Shown: positions 35,516 through 48,725, counted from the first letter of the stretch. The stretch is 64,000 bases of DNA from Vicugna pacos (GCF_048564905.1 NC_133023.1:113258812-113322811); one strand, 5' to 3'. Numbers and translations are program-made. The notes: generated by a model not told the origin, from the sequence alone.

Positions 35516-35522
35516 GTATATA
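35465..35522. repeat. (TA)n microsatellite
   Basis: An almost uninterrupted TA tract of about 50 bases in F8 intron 4, inside the old L1. A second TA tract lies at about 36803-36836. Both are likely to vary in length. Confidence 0.95.
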
Positions 35523-36797
35523 TATAGATTGTTATATATGAACCTCAAGGTAACTGCAAATCAAAAATCTATAATAGATACACACAAAAGAGAAAAAAAT
35601 CCAAACATAACACTAAAAAATGTTATCAAATCACAAGAGAAGAGAACAAAAGAAGAAAGGAACAAGAAAGACCTATAAAAACAAACATAAAACAATTCAG
35701 AAAATGGCAATAAGTACATACCTATTAATAATTAGATGTAAATGAATGAAAGGCTCCAAGAAAAAGACAAAGAGTGGCTGAATGGGTATAAAGACAAGAC
35801 CACTAGATACTCACTTCAGATCTAGAGACACATACAGGCTGAAAGTAAGGGGATAGAACAGTGAACAATCAAAAAGTAAAATTAAGAAAATCCCACTTAC
35901 AATCACATCAAAACGAATAAGATACCTAGGAATAAATCTAACCAAGAAGGTAAAATACTTGTACTCAGAAAATTATAAGACATTGATGAAAGAAATCGAA
36001 GATGACACAAACAAATGGAAAGGTACACTGTGCTCATGGATTGGAAGAATTAATATTGTTAAGGTGTCCATAATCCCCAAGGCAATCTACAGATTCAGTG
36101 CAATGTCTATCAAAAACTAGTGGCATTTTTCACAGAACTAGAACAAATAATTCTAAAATTTGTGTGGACCATAAAGGACCAGGACACCCAAAGCAATCGT
36201 GAGAAAGAACAAAGCTGGAGTAATCATGCTCCCTGACTTCAGACTATACTTTAGTTATCGAAACAGTCTGGTACTGGCACAAAACCAGATATAGAGATCA
36301 GTGGAACAGAATAGAGAGCCCAGAAATAAACCCACACATTTATGGTCAATTAACCTAAAGGAAATGAGGCAAGAACATACAATGGGGGAAAATACAGCCT
36401 TTTTGATGAATGGTATTGGGAAAACTAGACAGATACATGCAAAATAATCAAACTGGACTACGTTCTAATACCATATAGAAAAATAAATTCAAAATGGATT
36501 AAAAGACAACCAATAACAAGTGTTGACAAGGATATGTAGAAAAGGTAACCCTTGTGCACTGTTGGTGGGTATGTTCAGCTACGATGGAGGACAGTATGGA
36601 AGTTCCTCAAAAAGTTAAAAATAGAACTACCCTATGATCCAGCAATTTTACTTCTGGGTATTTTTCTGAAGAAAATGAAAGCTCGAATTCAAAAAATTAT
36701 ATATACTCCTATGTTCATAGCAACATTATTTACAGATGCCAAGATATGGAAGCAATCTAAGTATCCATCAATAGACGATTAGCTAAAGAAGATGTAG

Positions 36798-36839
<42 letters not shown>

Positions 36840-37700
36840 ATGGAATATTACTCAGCCATGAAAAGAATGAAATAATGCCATTTGCAGCAACATGGATGGA
36901 CCAGACAGCATTATGCTGAGTGAAATAAGTAACACAGAGAAGGACAAATATCATGTCATTTCACTTATATGTGGAATCTAAAAAAACAAAATAAATGAAC
37001 AAACATAACAAAATGGAGAAAAACTCAGATAGAAAGAACAAACAGGTGGTTGCTAGAGGGGAGGGGTTGAAGGGATGAGTGAAATAGGTGAGGGAGATTA
37101 AGAGGTACAAACGTCCAGTTACAAAATAAATGAGTCACAGGGATGAGGAATATAGTCAATGATGCTGTAATAACTTTGCATTTGACAGATGGTAACTAGA
37201 TTTATGGTGGTGATCATTTTCTAATGTACAGAAATACTGAGTCACTATGTCAGTTGGAAGTACATGATTTTTAGAATAAAAACTTATAAACATATATAAA
37301 TGCTTGCTTTTCTCAGATTTTTATGTTTCTGGGTCCAGGATGACAAACTAAACCCCCAAAGTGGGCTAGGCACCATTGATCATACACTTGGATGTGTTTA
37401 CCTGCATGGAGGTTTCCAGGAACCTAACACAAAATTGACAAAAGGCACTACTGAGACAGCCCATAGGATATTTGTAGTAGAAAGCAGAAGTGCTTTGAGA
37501 AGAGAGACCTAATTCCAGAACTTTTATGGCTACATAGGATGGGCACGTGTTCCTCTCAGAGACTGGATCATGCCCCTTTTCATGGGCATAGTGCTGGGCA
37601 CAGAAGCCTCTTTCAGATGAAAGAGTGCAGACGCTCTTCGGTGAGCAGACCCGGGCGTTTCCACTCGCTTCAGCTCCGTCTTACCCTTGCTTATCCTTAC

Positions 37701-37913
37701 CTTCTCTACAAACAAGCAGGGCTCCAACAAGGCCTGAGTTCAGATCCCTTACCAGGTCCACATGAGAAAGATATGAGTAGGTAAGACACGGTGGGTCAGA
37801 GGCTGTTGGACCATTTTCTTTCAGGACCTGCCAAACGTAGGTATGACTTTTACCAGGAATGACTTTATCATCTTCCTTCTCCCTTTGGCTGGTTTGATCC
37901 TTGTATTCAGCAC
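37701..37913 (-). CDS. F8: F8 exon 4: A1 domain
   Basis: The 213-base exon has a TTTAG acceptor and a GTAAGG donor. It encodes AEYKDQTSQREKEDDKVIPG, then KSHTYVWQVLKENGPTASDP and the canonical A-domain segment CLTYSYLSHVDLVRDLNSGL ending LLVCREG. The acidic EYKDQTSQREKEDDK loop corresponds to the human A1 calcium-binding region. Length and phase match human. Confidence 0.98.
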
Positions 37914-40900
37914 CTAAATCAAGAAGGGATAAAATTGTCCTTTTTGTGTCCATTGTGCACTCAAGGAAACATCAATTTACTGCTGCCACTAGATTCTACA
38001 CAGGAAAATTTGTTTCTGAAACTTAATGTGGAATACCTGCAAGCAGCAGCTACAAATGGCGAGAAGCCTCTTACTGCAGAGCAGCTCTTCACCACTAATG
38101 CAAATATGAATGGTTGAGCAGTTCTCTGAGACCTTCAGATTCTAACGAGTAATACTACTTCCATTATTACATTTTTTGTCTCATTTAAGTCCATTTGATA
38201 GGTTGTCAGACAAGTGGGGCCACTGGGCAGACAGGTGGAGGAGAGGGAGGATGGTTTGTAGGATGATGTTATGCCCGCCTCCAGCATAAATGGATTTTAC
38301 TTCTTCTGAATGAGTGCCAACAAAACAAAGAAACAAAAAGACCAAATCTGGTTAAAACCCGACAGCCATGACTGTGCAGTAGCAGAAAGGAATTAACTGG
38401 ATACGATCGATGTTCATTGTGTTATAATTAGCACTGCGGCTTAGCCCCCGCTGCCCATGGGTTTTCTGTGTGCATCATGGGGAAGGACATGTGCAAAGGG
38501 GCCAAACACTACTGAGCACTCCAGGGGCAAGAGGCGTCCATCAATCAAGAGAGCACCTCCAAGTCAGGTGCAAGAGAAGGGAAACAAAAGCCACCGCTTT
38601 TCCTCCCTTGGGTCAGCCCACCTCCCGTTCTTGGGGCTGTACGCTTCCTTTTTAAAATAGATCTTTTAAAATCTTTCACTACACACCGCGCCATCTCCCG
38701 ACTCCAAACTTGTCTTTCGGCTATGACAAGCACCGGGGTCTTTACCTTTTGTGGTAACAAATTCAACTTAGTAGATATACACTGGTTATGTATTTTGTCT
38801 TAGACTCTTTACTAAGCACCTGGTAAAGGTCAGGGAAGGGTGAGATGTAGGGTTTTTAAAAAAAGTTTTAAACTTGGTTCTTCTCTGGCAGGGCAGACCA
38901 CGTTGGGGGTAGATAGTTTCTGGCTGTCCCATCCTTAGTGATGTTAAAATTGACCCCTGGCTTAGCCTGATACCTTTATTCTAAGCTGGACGCTCTATGT
39001 GTTCATTGTTAATGAAATGTTACTGCTTCTAGGTCATTTCAGTAGACAGAAGTAGAAAATATTTAAAGGCACTGACCTTAACACTTCTACTGAAACACTT
39101 TTTTAGCAACTTACCTTAACTTGTCGGATTTAGAATGGTTTCTGGCATTCCAGGGCAGAATGGGTGCTCCTTATTTGTACCCCATCTTATCCCACAGCAT
39201 CTATATGTCTAAAAGAGGGACATCTCCAGCAGAACAGTACAGGAGACCCCCTGCACTGCCCCTACTCTGCCCATATTTTATTACAAACTCTCAGCAGACA
39301 AAGACCACTGTGAAAGTGCAGGTGGGTGGTCCCCACTATAAGGTCAGCCTCTCTGGTAAAGGGGCGCCCCCTCCAGTGTGCACTGGGGACACTTGGCACC
39401 ATCCAGAAGCAATGGCAGATCAACACCTGTGCTTGGAACACCGTGCTGGACATTTAGAAATGCCTGGAGTTACACATAGGGGTGGATACTGTGGTTCAGG
39501 CCCTTGTGTGATTGTGGATTGGTATCAAATTCTGAACCATGAATACGTTTGAATAGGGAAATGGCTGCAACTGTGTCTATAATGTTTAATTCTTTCAAAT
39601 AAATTAAGCAAAGATGGCAAAATGATAAGATTTGGCAAAGTGAAGTGATGGGTACATGTTTGTTTGCTCTGTTATTTCCTGTACCTTTTATATTTGAAAT
39701 ACTTCATTAGGAAAAGAATACCCCTTTTCGTAACAGTAAGGCTGGGGAGAAGGACGGTGAATGGATTGGGAGAAGTGTACCAGTAGGATGGCTGAGGGAC
39801 CATTTGAGGTGTAGCATTATCAACATAGTGATACAATTCTACTTGGTTGTGTGATTTTCACTTCAACCATGATCACTCGCTTGGTTGCTAGGACAATAGG
39901 TGTGGAAGAGATTTAACCAAGGTAGTAGTTTAGCCAAGCAGATAGAATGGAGATCAAGGAGGCCAGGAACTTGTGCAAAGTTGTGGTGAGCCCAGGGCAT
40001 ACAAATTGGGCAAGGAGGGAAGTAAAGACTTAAGAGGCAAGACAGATGGTGAAAACTTTAGGGTCCGTGGATAGTGGATCCCAATGAGAATGAAGAGTTG
40101 TTGGAGTGGACAGTGAGAGTGACAGCTGGAAAATAGGAGATGATACTCAGAATGTGTATTTCCTTTCCATCAGAGTCTTACCTGAGCTTATATATCAGCC
40201 AGCTGCAAATATTCTAAGCAGAATGTGTTTTGTGTAATTTTCATCTTATATGAGGAACAACATTGTGGGAACAATCTGAGAGTTCAAGGAGTCTGCCTGT
40301 CTGCTTCCAGTGCGCCTTTTGCATGGAAGATATCCTAACGAGTGTACAGAATCAACAAAGCCCACTCCTAAAAGGCAGTCATTTTGTAGTTATCCCTTGA
40401 GCCAGTCAAAGCTTTCTCAAGTGCTTTTGAGCTTGAGATACCCAATGAAAAGAGAAAAGTTGGTGAAGAAATCATAGAGCTTCCAGTTGAGAAGACTGGC
40501 TAACAAACGGGCTCAAATACACTGGTGTAAAACAATCACAATTTTATTATGCTCATTGATTCTGTAGATCAGGCATTCAGATAGGGCACAGATAGGTTGC
40601 CTTCTATGCCCCATGATGGCTAGCTGAGGGCTAGAATCATCTGGAGGCTTTTTAAATCACATATCTAATAGCTGGGCTGAAGGTTTCATGACTCAGTCTC
40701 AGAAATCACACACGATTGTATGTGTATCACAGCAGTTATCAACCCACACAGATTAAAGGGGAAGAATTATAGAGTACAGATTTTGATGGGAGGAATATCA
40801 AAGCACCTGCTACCGTGTGTTAAAAGCACCACACCAGGGCATTGTGAAAATGAGCAACCAGGTATTTTGAAGTTGTTAGCTATCTCAGTAAGACTGCTGG

Positions 40901-41340
40901 GTAGCTTATACAAAGACCCTGTGGCCCAGGGACTGTGAGAATCTCTTTGGTCTCCACTGTCCACCCCTAGCTCTAATCTGGTTGTGTCCCTCGTCTGTCT
41001 GTGGCCTTATATCTGCTTCCCCCACTGCCCACCTCTGCTGTATGGCCACAGTGGGCAGGGGCTATCTTTCTGTGATCAGGAAGCTTTCAGGAGCAGGCAT
41101 CCATCGGCAGAGCAGAGGAAGCGTGGACAGTGTGTGTGCGGGCAGCTGGCGCTGTCATGTGTCTCAGGCTGAGGTCCCCAGCGTCGCCCCTTCTTCCCTG
41201 TTGGTTCTGCTAGTTGGCTCCAATAACATGGTGGCATCCATATTTAGAAATTGGGGTAAGGAGAGGCAGAAGAAATATCTGGAAAATCTGAATCTAAAAA
41301 ATCTAAAATGACACTGTTTTTTGTCTTCATGTGTTGGGCC
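37914..41340. other. F8 intron 3, largely unique sequence
   Basis: About 3.4 kb with few recognised repeats. A diverged copy of the unnamed MER-type repeat lies at 40525-40700. Open frames at 38457-38660, 39121-39552 and 40982-41311 show no recognisable domain and no splice or homology support, so I do not call them genes. Confidence 0.5.
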
Positions 41341-41405
41341 TAGGGTGGAATCCTGACCCCACCATTCACTGGCTGTATGACCTTGTACTCAGTCCTCTTC
41401 TGTCC
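41341..41405 (+). repeat. MIR fragment
   Basis: A short MIR core-like piece (TCACTGGCTGTATGACCTTG) 40 bases from exon 3. Confidence 0.45.
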
Positions 41406-41441
41406 CTAGGTGACAGGGCAACAGGAGGGTGTTTTACTCAC

Positions 41442-41564
41442 CTTCAGAAGATTTCCAGTAGGATATGCCAACAGCATGGAGACTAACAGGATGAGAAGCC
41501 ATGTTCTTAAGTGTAATGACCACTGTGTCATAAACTTCAGCCTGGATGGTAGGACCTAGCAGAC
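41442..41564 (-). CDS. F8: F8 exon 3: A1 domain
   Basis: The 123-base exon has a TTGCAG acceptor and a GTGAGT donor. It encodes [20 protein letters not shown] followed by [21 protein letters not shown]. The histidine-containing [10 protein letters not shown] stretch is a conserved cupredoxin core segment shared with ceruloplasmin and factor V. It differs from human only conservatively (GIS for GVS, KSS for KAS). Confidence 0.97.
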
Positions 41565-41764
41565 CTGCAAGGATGAGATGCCCCCCAAAGGTTATTTGGA
41601 GGGTGGCACTCCAGAAAAGCTGTTATTACAAAAGTGATAGTGAAAGTCACAGTAGAGAAGTATGACCCTGTGACTATTGATAAAAAGCAGTAGCTGAATG
41701 AATGAATGAATGCCCTTACTCCTGTCACCAGCTCAGCCTCATGGTTGTTCTGAGGACAGGTTTC

Positions 41765-42187
41765 TGGCAATTCACTCAATGCATTTATTCATTCAACTTG
41801 TAATTGAGTTCCTACTATATTCTTGGAACTATCCTGGGCACTGGAGATGCAGTAATTAAAAAGATAAATTATGGAGATCATGTTCTAGGGACATTAATCA
41901 TGTAAGTAAATAAACAAGAAAATTTTAGGTTGTTATAAATGCTATAAATGAAGGCAGTGTGCTAGAAAATGGTGATGCAGCAAACTCCAGCAAAACTTTC
42001 AAAGATCTGGTGGAAGAGCACTCAAATCAGATAAAATAAATGCAAAAGTCCTCAGACGAGAATAAGCTTGGCCAAGTTGAGTAACATGCGGTTGCAGCAA
42101 AGTGAATAAATAAGGTTAAAGAGGCAGGCAGGGAAAATAACACGCAGGATTTTATGGGCTACAGCAGTTTGGACGAATTTGGAATTT
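41765..42187 (-). repeat. L2 LINE relic
   Basis: A reversed L2 3' end (TTTATTCATTCAACTTGTAA, ACTATCCTGGGCACTGGAGA, ATGCAGTAATTAAAAAGATA) with a diverged body running into the target site of the young L1. F8 intron 2. Confidence 0.7.
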
Positions 42188-42204
42188 AAAAGAAGAAAGA
42201 AGAC

Positions 42205-42403
42205 AGGCATATGTAGAATAGATAAACAAGATTATACTGTGTAGCACAGGGAAATACAAGATCTTGTGGTAGCTCATATCGAAAAAAATGTTTGACAATG
42301 AATATATGCATGTTCATGTATAACTGAAAAATTGTGCCCTACACTGGAATTTGACAAAACATTGTAAACTGACTATAACGCAATAAAAAATGTTAAAAAG
42401 AAT
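42205..42403 (+). mobile_element. Young camelid L1 3' tail with target-site duplication
   Basis: About 200 bases of L1 3' UTR ending TTGTAAACTGACTATAACGC and an A-rich tail. The flanks are AAAAGAAGAAAGAAGAC (42188-42204) and AAAAGAAGAAAGCAGAC (42404-42420), 16 of 17 matching. It is inserted into the L2 relic. Confidence 0.9.
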
Positions 42404-42420
42404 AAAAGAAGAAAGCAGAC

Positions 42421-43740
42421 TTGGTACTTGCCTTGGAGGAAGGGTCTATAAAAAAAATAATAAAAACCAGAAACTTGAATTAACTAGAGTTGGGAGACCA
42501 GAAGGGGGCGTTCTCACATCCTGTGATGATAGCCAAGCCCAGTAGGAAGAAAGACTCCTTTCCTGGCAAGGACTCAGCCAATGAAAAGCCAGGGATACTT
42601 TCTTTACTATAGTCCTGTGATTTTGGTCTGTGCAACTGGGCGATAGTCAGGCCATGGCACAGAAAATTAACAGGAAAATCAAGACTTCTGACTTATACGC
42701 ACACTAAGTATAAGATGCCTACGAATGGTTTATTGAATTGACTGGACTCAATGGGATGAAAATGTGAAATAGGTTTATTTTTTCACAGGTTTTAATCATA
42801 TGCAGAATTTGTCTTTCTTGCACTTTGAACAATCCAATTTTTTTTCCAGTAACCTTCACATATTAACAGTTTCATTTTAAGGTACTAATAAATTCAGTCT
42901 GATCTAATATCAAACTTTTTATGTCTCCTTCAATTTAAGGGTCCCCCCACCCCAGCTCAGTTCTGACAGACTCAGAAACCTGTAATGGGAAAAGGTAGTT
43001 TGGTTGGCGGCTCCACTGCTTTCTCAGCCTCCTCGCCTAAGCCTCTTCCCCTGCTCGCCTTACTGCCTCTGGGCACTCTAAGCTTGGCACTAGTGAGAAA
43101 AGGACAGTGACGCAAAAAGGGGCATGATGACAAAGCCTTCTTGATCTTTAAGTGATTACGAGGCTTTGGTACCCTTTGGAAGTGGCACATGCCGAAGTTC
43201 TAGATCTTTCTTTCTTAGGGAACTTAGATGAGTTATTTAGAGACTCTCTCCCTCCTAATATGGGGACATTCTACTCCCCTTTCCCTGACATGGGACATGT
43301 CCTCTCCAGCTGTCACTTTTATCTCTCCTCTCAGTTTCTGCTTCTGAGAGTACAATCACATAGATCTTTTCTGTTGGGGTCACCTTGCCCTGGCAGGAAG
43401 ACCTCTCAGGCAGAGTCTTCTTGAGGCAACTCTTGTCCTGTGACCTTTCTGGTCCCATACCTAACAGTGGCAGTGCAGTTAGCTTCTGCTATGGCCCACT
43501 CTCCTTACTATGCCATCAGGGGAAGCGCCACAAGACTCTGGTCTTGAAAGTTTTTCCATGCACTTTTTCCTATAAAAATCATGCACTAGTCAGCATCTCC
43601 CAAACTCAAGTGTCAAGTCTTCTAAATGGTTCTCCATTTATACAGGCTAGAGGTGCAAGACGGGGTAAGGGTTGCAGAATCATATCTCTCTTTAGAATTT
43701 GAGGATACTTGTCACCTATAATTGTCAGCAGTAATTACTT
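42421..43740. other. F8 intron 2, unique part
   Basis: No repeat, exon or RNA gene is recognised. Open frames at 42972-43190, 43152-43424 and 43385-43702 overlap one another on both strands, show no domain, and are not called. Confidence 0.5.
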
Positions 43741-44372
43741 TTTCCCCTGTTTAAAAAAATTGAAGTATAGTTGCTTTACAGTGTTGTATTAGTTTCTGGT
43801 ATACAGCATAGTGACTCAGTCATACATATTCTTTTTCATTACAGGTTACTTCAAGCCACTGAATATAGTTCCTTGTGCTACACAGTAGGACCTTGCTGTT
43901 TATTCTCTACATAGTAGTGTGTATTTGCTAATTTATCGCTCCCTCTCCCTTTCTCCCTTGGTAACAACAAGTTTGTTTTCTATGTCTATGTATATGTCTC
44001 TGTTTTGTAAATAAGTTCTTTTCTATCATATTTTAGATTCCACATGTAAGTGATATCATATGATATTTGCCTTTCTCTGCTTGACTTACTTAGTATCTTA
44101 GTATGATAATCTCTCAGTCCATCCATGTTGCTGCCAATGAGATTGTTCCAACTCTCTTTATGGCCGACTAATACTCCATTATATATATGCACACATACAC
44201 ATATGTATACATATACATATATATCATATTTTTTTTAATCCGTTTGTCTGTTGATGGACATTTAGGTTGTGTCCATGCCTTGGCTATTGTAAAAAGTGCT
44301 TCTGTGAACATTGGGGTGCATGTATGTTTTTGAACTAGAGTTTCCTCTGGATATATGCCCAGGAGTGGGATT
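43740..44372 (-). mobile_element. L1 3' end with probable target-site duplication
   Basis: Reverse complement of L1 3' UTR and final ORF2 codons, with an internal TA/CA-rich tract at 44182-44226. Flanks TCAGCAGTAATTACT (43725-43739) and TCAGCAATAATTCTA (44373-44387) match at 12 of 15. Somewhat older than the copies at 25021 and 42205. Confidence 0.75.
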
Positions 44373-44813
44373 TCAGCAATAATTCTAAGGTAGGAAATGT
44401 CTCAGCTTAACATCTTGTTACATGCTTATTTGACATCTAAGTGGAGGTATCAAATAAGCAGTCTGAACTGAAGATATCAACTTTGGAGTTATTATATATG
44501 ATATTTTAAAACTATGAGACTGGATAAGATCAGCTAGGGATTAAAAGCAGAAAGAAAATAAAACAAACCCAGTTCCATGACAAAGAGCACTCTAACATCT
44601 AGAGAACAAGCAGAGGAGGAGGGCCCAGCAAACAGATGGAGACCATTCAGCTAGTGTATTTCCCTGAGAGCCAGTGATAAGGGAAGCCTTATTACCAAGA
44701 GAACATTCTCTTTGGTTGCTGCCCTCTTTAACTGCAGCCCCAAGACTGGGGAATCCTTGCAAGGAAATAAGATACCCAATTTCATAATGAAGAGTTAATA
44801 TTATTTACATTAC

Positions 44814-44935
44814 CCATCCATGGTGGCCTGGGCTTGGCGATGTTGAAAAGTTGATCCGTGAACTCTACAAACACAGTCTTTTTGTACATAACTGAGGTGT
44901 TGAATGGAAAAGATCTTGGCACCTTAGGAGGAAAC
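44814..44935 (-). CDS. F8: F8 exon 2: A1 domain
   Basis: The 122-base exon lies between a CACAG acceptor and a GTAATG donor. It encodes FPPKVPRSFPFNTSVMYKKT and continues through VFVEFTDQLFNIAKPRPPWMG. The NTS sequon matches the human A1 glycosylation site at mature Asn41. Length and phase equal the human exon. It belongs to the first cupredoxin-like subdomain of A1. Confidence 0.97.
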
Positions 44936-45073
44936 CTGTGTGAAGAAAGGGAAAAACTCATTCATTTTGGTTGACACTTTTTGAGCCCACTTTGAAAAAC
45001 AGCTGGAGGTAATGCTTCCCTCCCACTCTCCTCTATAGTTAATAAGCCAAATTTGAAGTTATGTATAAATCCC

Positions 45074-45345
45074 TGCTATAGACTGAATGTGTGCCAAGCC
45101 CTCATGAATGGGATTAGTGCCCTCATAAAAGAGACTCTAGAGAGATCTCTCACTTCTTCCACCAAGTGAAGTTACAAGGAAAAGCAGCCATCTATGAACC
45201 AGGAAGAGGCCTTATCACACACCAAATCAGCTGGCACCCTGATCTTGGACTTCCAGCCTCTAGAACTATGAAAAAAAGATGTCTGTTGTGTATAAGACAC
45301 CAAGTCTATGGTATTTTGTTACAGCAGCCCAAACAGACTAAGACA
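45074..45345 (+). mobile_element. MST/MLT1-type LTR fossil (ERVL-MaLR)
   Basis: A MaLR solo LTR, partial at its start, recognised by CCTCATGAATGGGATTAGTG, CATCTATGAACCAGGAAGAG, CTTGGACTTCCAGCCTCTAG and the end CAAACAGACTAAGACA. It is an old placental family, just inside F8 intron 1, in the orientation opposite to F8. Confidence 0.85.
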
Positions 45346-45359
45346 ATCCCTAACATTTA

Positions 45360-46439
45360 TCAAATCACAACAGTTTTTGAAACTCATCTGATACATTAGG
45401 TTCCATATGATAAGAGAAATTGTAAAATAGATACTCATAAACTACCAACAAAAAAAATCCTTTGCCAAAATAATAACTACAGCATCCTTCAATTTTATCT
45501 GTAAAAAAGGCTATAACATTCATCTAAGTACCTAGTATTCAGATTTTGTCAGTATGTCCCTTCTTAGGGATACCAGGAATATCCCTAATTGTTTTTGAAC
45601 CCCATGGAGTAATTTTGCAGTTTTCTATATGCCAAGGAAAGCCTCTGTTTCTGGCTTATGCTCTGGACATTTAGCTCTTATGTCTCATCATATTTTGCCA
45701 ATTGGTATTGTTTTAACAAGCCAAGGAAGTATAGGCACAAGGCACGGAAGAAAGTTTTCACACATAGAGCCTGTTCTCCAAACCTCAATTGGTGAACAGT
45801 TTGAGCACTCACCCCCCAGAAATGTATATGCATTCAGTTATAAACCATATATTTCATGGCACTGTGTGCAAAACGTATGTTACAAATAAATACGGAAAAA
45901 AGAGGTTTTTAAAGATACATAAATAGATGTGGAGTGGGTGTTGTTTCTTATGTTTTGTTGACCCTGAGGGGCTTTTGGCAAATGGCACAAATAAACGGTG
46001 AATATGCTTCATATGAGGGACCACTGAAGAAGGAACCCTGAACATCAGCCAGTAGGACACACACTGTCTTGTTACAAATAACGCGAGGAGAGGAGAGGCA
46101 GCATCTGACTGTAGGTATTGGCAGGCTTGGAGAGGAGAGGCAGCATCTGACTGTAGGTATTGGCAGGCTTGGAGCGATAGCCACGTCATATCTGAATTGC
46201 CACGATATGAAATAAATAACAAGGCATCTCGTGTTTGTTGCTACTTATTCCTTTCTCAATCTTATGCTGAAATAACAAAAAATTCAGTGTTCCTTTCAGG
46301 AGCAGCCACATAAGAGAATTGTTTATTCCCATAAGAAATCTTGTTTTTTCTTATAAAGGCTTTAGTGGGAATGTTGAGTTAGAGAAGGAAGATGCAATCT
46401 AAAAATGGTGAAGATTACTAAATTAGAAAATTACTGACC
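45360..46439. other. F8 intron 1, unique part with a tandem duplication
   Basis: No named repeat is recognised apart from the 42-base duplication at 46087-46170. The open frame at 46222-45854 spans that duplication and has no known domain. Confidence 0.5.
46087..46170. repeat. Perfect 42-base tandem duplication
   Basis: Two identical 42-base units (46087-46128 and 46129-46170), each starting GGAGAGGAGAGGCAGCATCT and ending TATTGGCAGGCTT, with a few bases of a third unit. The perfect identity implies a recent event or a polymorphism. Confidence 0.95.
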
Positions 46440-48725
46440 TACAGGAATTTAATTTTTTCCCAATTTTTATGTTATAGTAAAACACACAAAATATAAAATG
46501 TAATATCTTAAGCATTTTAAGTGTACAGTCTAGTGGTACTAAGTACATTAATATAAGTACAACCATCACCACTATACATCTCCAGAACTCATCTTGTAAA
46601 ACTGAAACTCTATTAACTAAACAATAACTCCCTACTCCCCCAGGCCCTGAAACCACCATTCTATTTTCTGTCTCTATAAATTTGACTACTGTAACTACCT
46701 CACATAAGTGGAACCACACAGTATTCATCTTTTTGTGACAGGTTTTTTTCACTTAGCATGAAGTCCTCAGTGTTCATCCAGTTTGTAGCAAATGTCATAA
46801 TTCTCTTCCCCTTTAAGCTTAAATAATATTCCATTGTATGTATTCACCACATTTTGTTTATTCATTCATCCATCGATGGGTACATGGGTTGCTTCTATGT
46901 TTTAGTTATTGAGAATAATGCTGCTATGAATAGTGGGTGCACAAATGTCTCAAGACCCTGCTTTCAATTATTTTGAGTACATACCCAGAAGTAGAATTGA
47001 TGGTCATATAGACATTTTTAATTTTTTTTGAGGAACCACCATATTGTTTTCCACAGTAGCTACACCATTTTACATTCCCTACAAGAGCGCACAAGTGTTC
47101 CAATTGCTCCACGTTGTCACAAACACTTACTTTCTGTTTTTTGTTTGTTTGTTGTATAATAGCTGTCCTAATAGGTGACAGGTGCTATATCTTTGTAGTT
47201 TTGATTTGCATTTCCCTAATGATTAGTTATGTTGAACATCCTTTCATGTGTTTATTGGCCATTTGTATATCTTCTTTGGACAAATGTCTGTTCAAGTCCT
47301 TTGCTCACTTTTGAATTGGGTTGTTTGCTTTCATGTTGTTGTGTTTTAACAAATTCTCTATATATTCCAAATATTGATCCCTTGTCAGATATACGATTTG
47401 CAAATATTTTCTCCCATTCTGTGAGTTCCTTTTTTTAACTCTGATGGTAGTGTCTTGTGATGCAGAAAATTTTTAACTTTTCAGCAAGTCTAATTTGTCT
47501 GTTTTTCTTTTGTTGCTTGTGTCTTTGGTGTCATATCCAAGACGTCACTGCCAAATTCAATGCCATGAAGTTTTGCCCTATATTTTCATCTAAGAGTTTT
47601 ATGGTTTTAGCTTTTCTGTTTAGGCCTTTGATAAATTTGGAGTTAACTTTTACGTATGGTATTAGGTAAAGGTCCAATTTCATTCTTTTGCATAGTTTTC
47701 CCAGAATGGTTGTTGAGAAGACTGTCTTTCCTCATTGACTGGTCTTGGAACCCTTGTGTAATATCATTTGACCATAAACGCAAGGGTTTATTTCTGGACT
47801 TCATATTCTATTTCATTGGTCTACATTATCTGTTTATTCCACTGCCACATTATTTTGATGGCTTTATAGTGAGTGCTGAAATCAAGAAATGTGAGTCTTC
47901 TCACTTTTTTCTTTTTTAGGAATATGTTAGCTATTCAGGGTCCCTTGAGAGTACATATGAATTTTAGGATGGTTTTCTGTTTCTGCAAAACGCAACATAG
48001 ACATTTTGATAGGGATTGCATTCAATTACTTGGATAGTATTGACATCTTAACAATATTAACCATTCCAATCCATGAACATGAGATGTGTTTCCATTTATT
48101 TATGTCTTAAATTTTTTTCAGAAAAATTTTTAAGTTTTCATTGTAAAATTCTTTCACCTCCTGGTCAATTCCTAAGTATTTTGTTCTTTTTGATGTTACT
48201 GTAAATAGAATTGTCTTCTTAGTTTCCTTTTTAGATTGTTCATTGTTTGCATGTAGAAATTTTTGTGTGTTGACTTGTATCCTGCTACTTTCCTAAATTT
48301 ATTGGTCCTAACGGTTTTTTTGGGTGGAATTTTTTTATTGTTTTTTACATATGAGATCATATTATCTATGAACAGATATTATTTTGCTTCCTCCTTTATA
48401 ATTTGGATATCTTCCCTTTATTCTATTAATGTTATGCATTATATTGATTGATTTTGATATGTTGAACCAATCTTGCATTCCAGGAGTAAATTCCACTTGG
48501 TCATGATGTGCAATTCTTTTCCTATACTGCTGAATTCAGTTTGCCAGTATTTTGTTGAAAATTTTTGCATCAATGTTCATAAGGGATATTGTTCTGTAGT
48601 TTTATTATAGTGTCTTTGTCTGGCTTTGGTATCAGGATAATGCTGGCCTTAGAGTGAGTTAGGGAGTGATCTCTTCTGTCCAACTCTTTGGAAAAGTTTG
48701 AGGACAATCGATGTTAGGAAAATTT
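46440..48725 (-). mobile_element. Old L1 3' half, sense to F8
   Basis: Reverse complement of L1MB/L1MC-type sequence: 3' UTR (46450-46800), then ORF2 from its C-terminus back to the reverse-transcriptase region near 48700. Heavily diverged and without intact frames. It meets a plus-strand L1 5' segment at about 48725. Confidence 0.75.

Larger units (their letters stand above)
33590..37270 (+). mobile_element. Old near full-length L1, antisense to F8, with later insertions
   Basis: Plus-strand L1 in intron 4: a GC-richer 5' UTR (33590-34130), an ORF1-like region with broken frames (34130-35050), a degraded middle, an ORF2 relic (35880-36500) and a 3' end (36540-37270). A Vic-1 SINE (34803-34895) and two (TA)n tracts interrupt it. 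Most of ORF2 appears to have been lost. The 150-codon frame at 33561-34013 is its 5' UTR, not a gene. Confidence 0.75.

Noticed and set aside
39121-39552. A 143-codon open frame on the plus strand in intron 3
   Set aside because: No domain, no splice context, no homology that I recognise, and mixed composition. Probably chance.
46087-46170. CRISPR-like repeat
   Set aside because: Only two directly adjacent units without spacers, in a mammalian intron: a simple tandem duplication.
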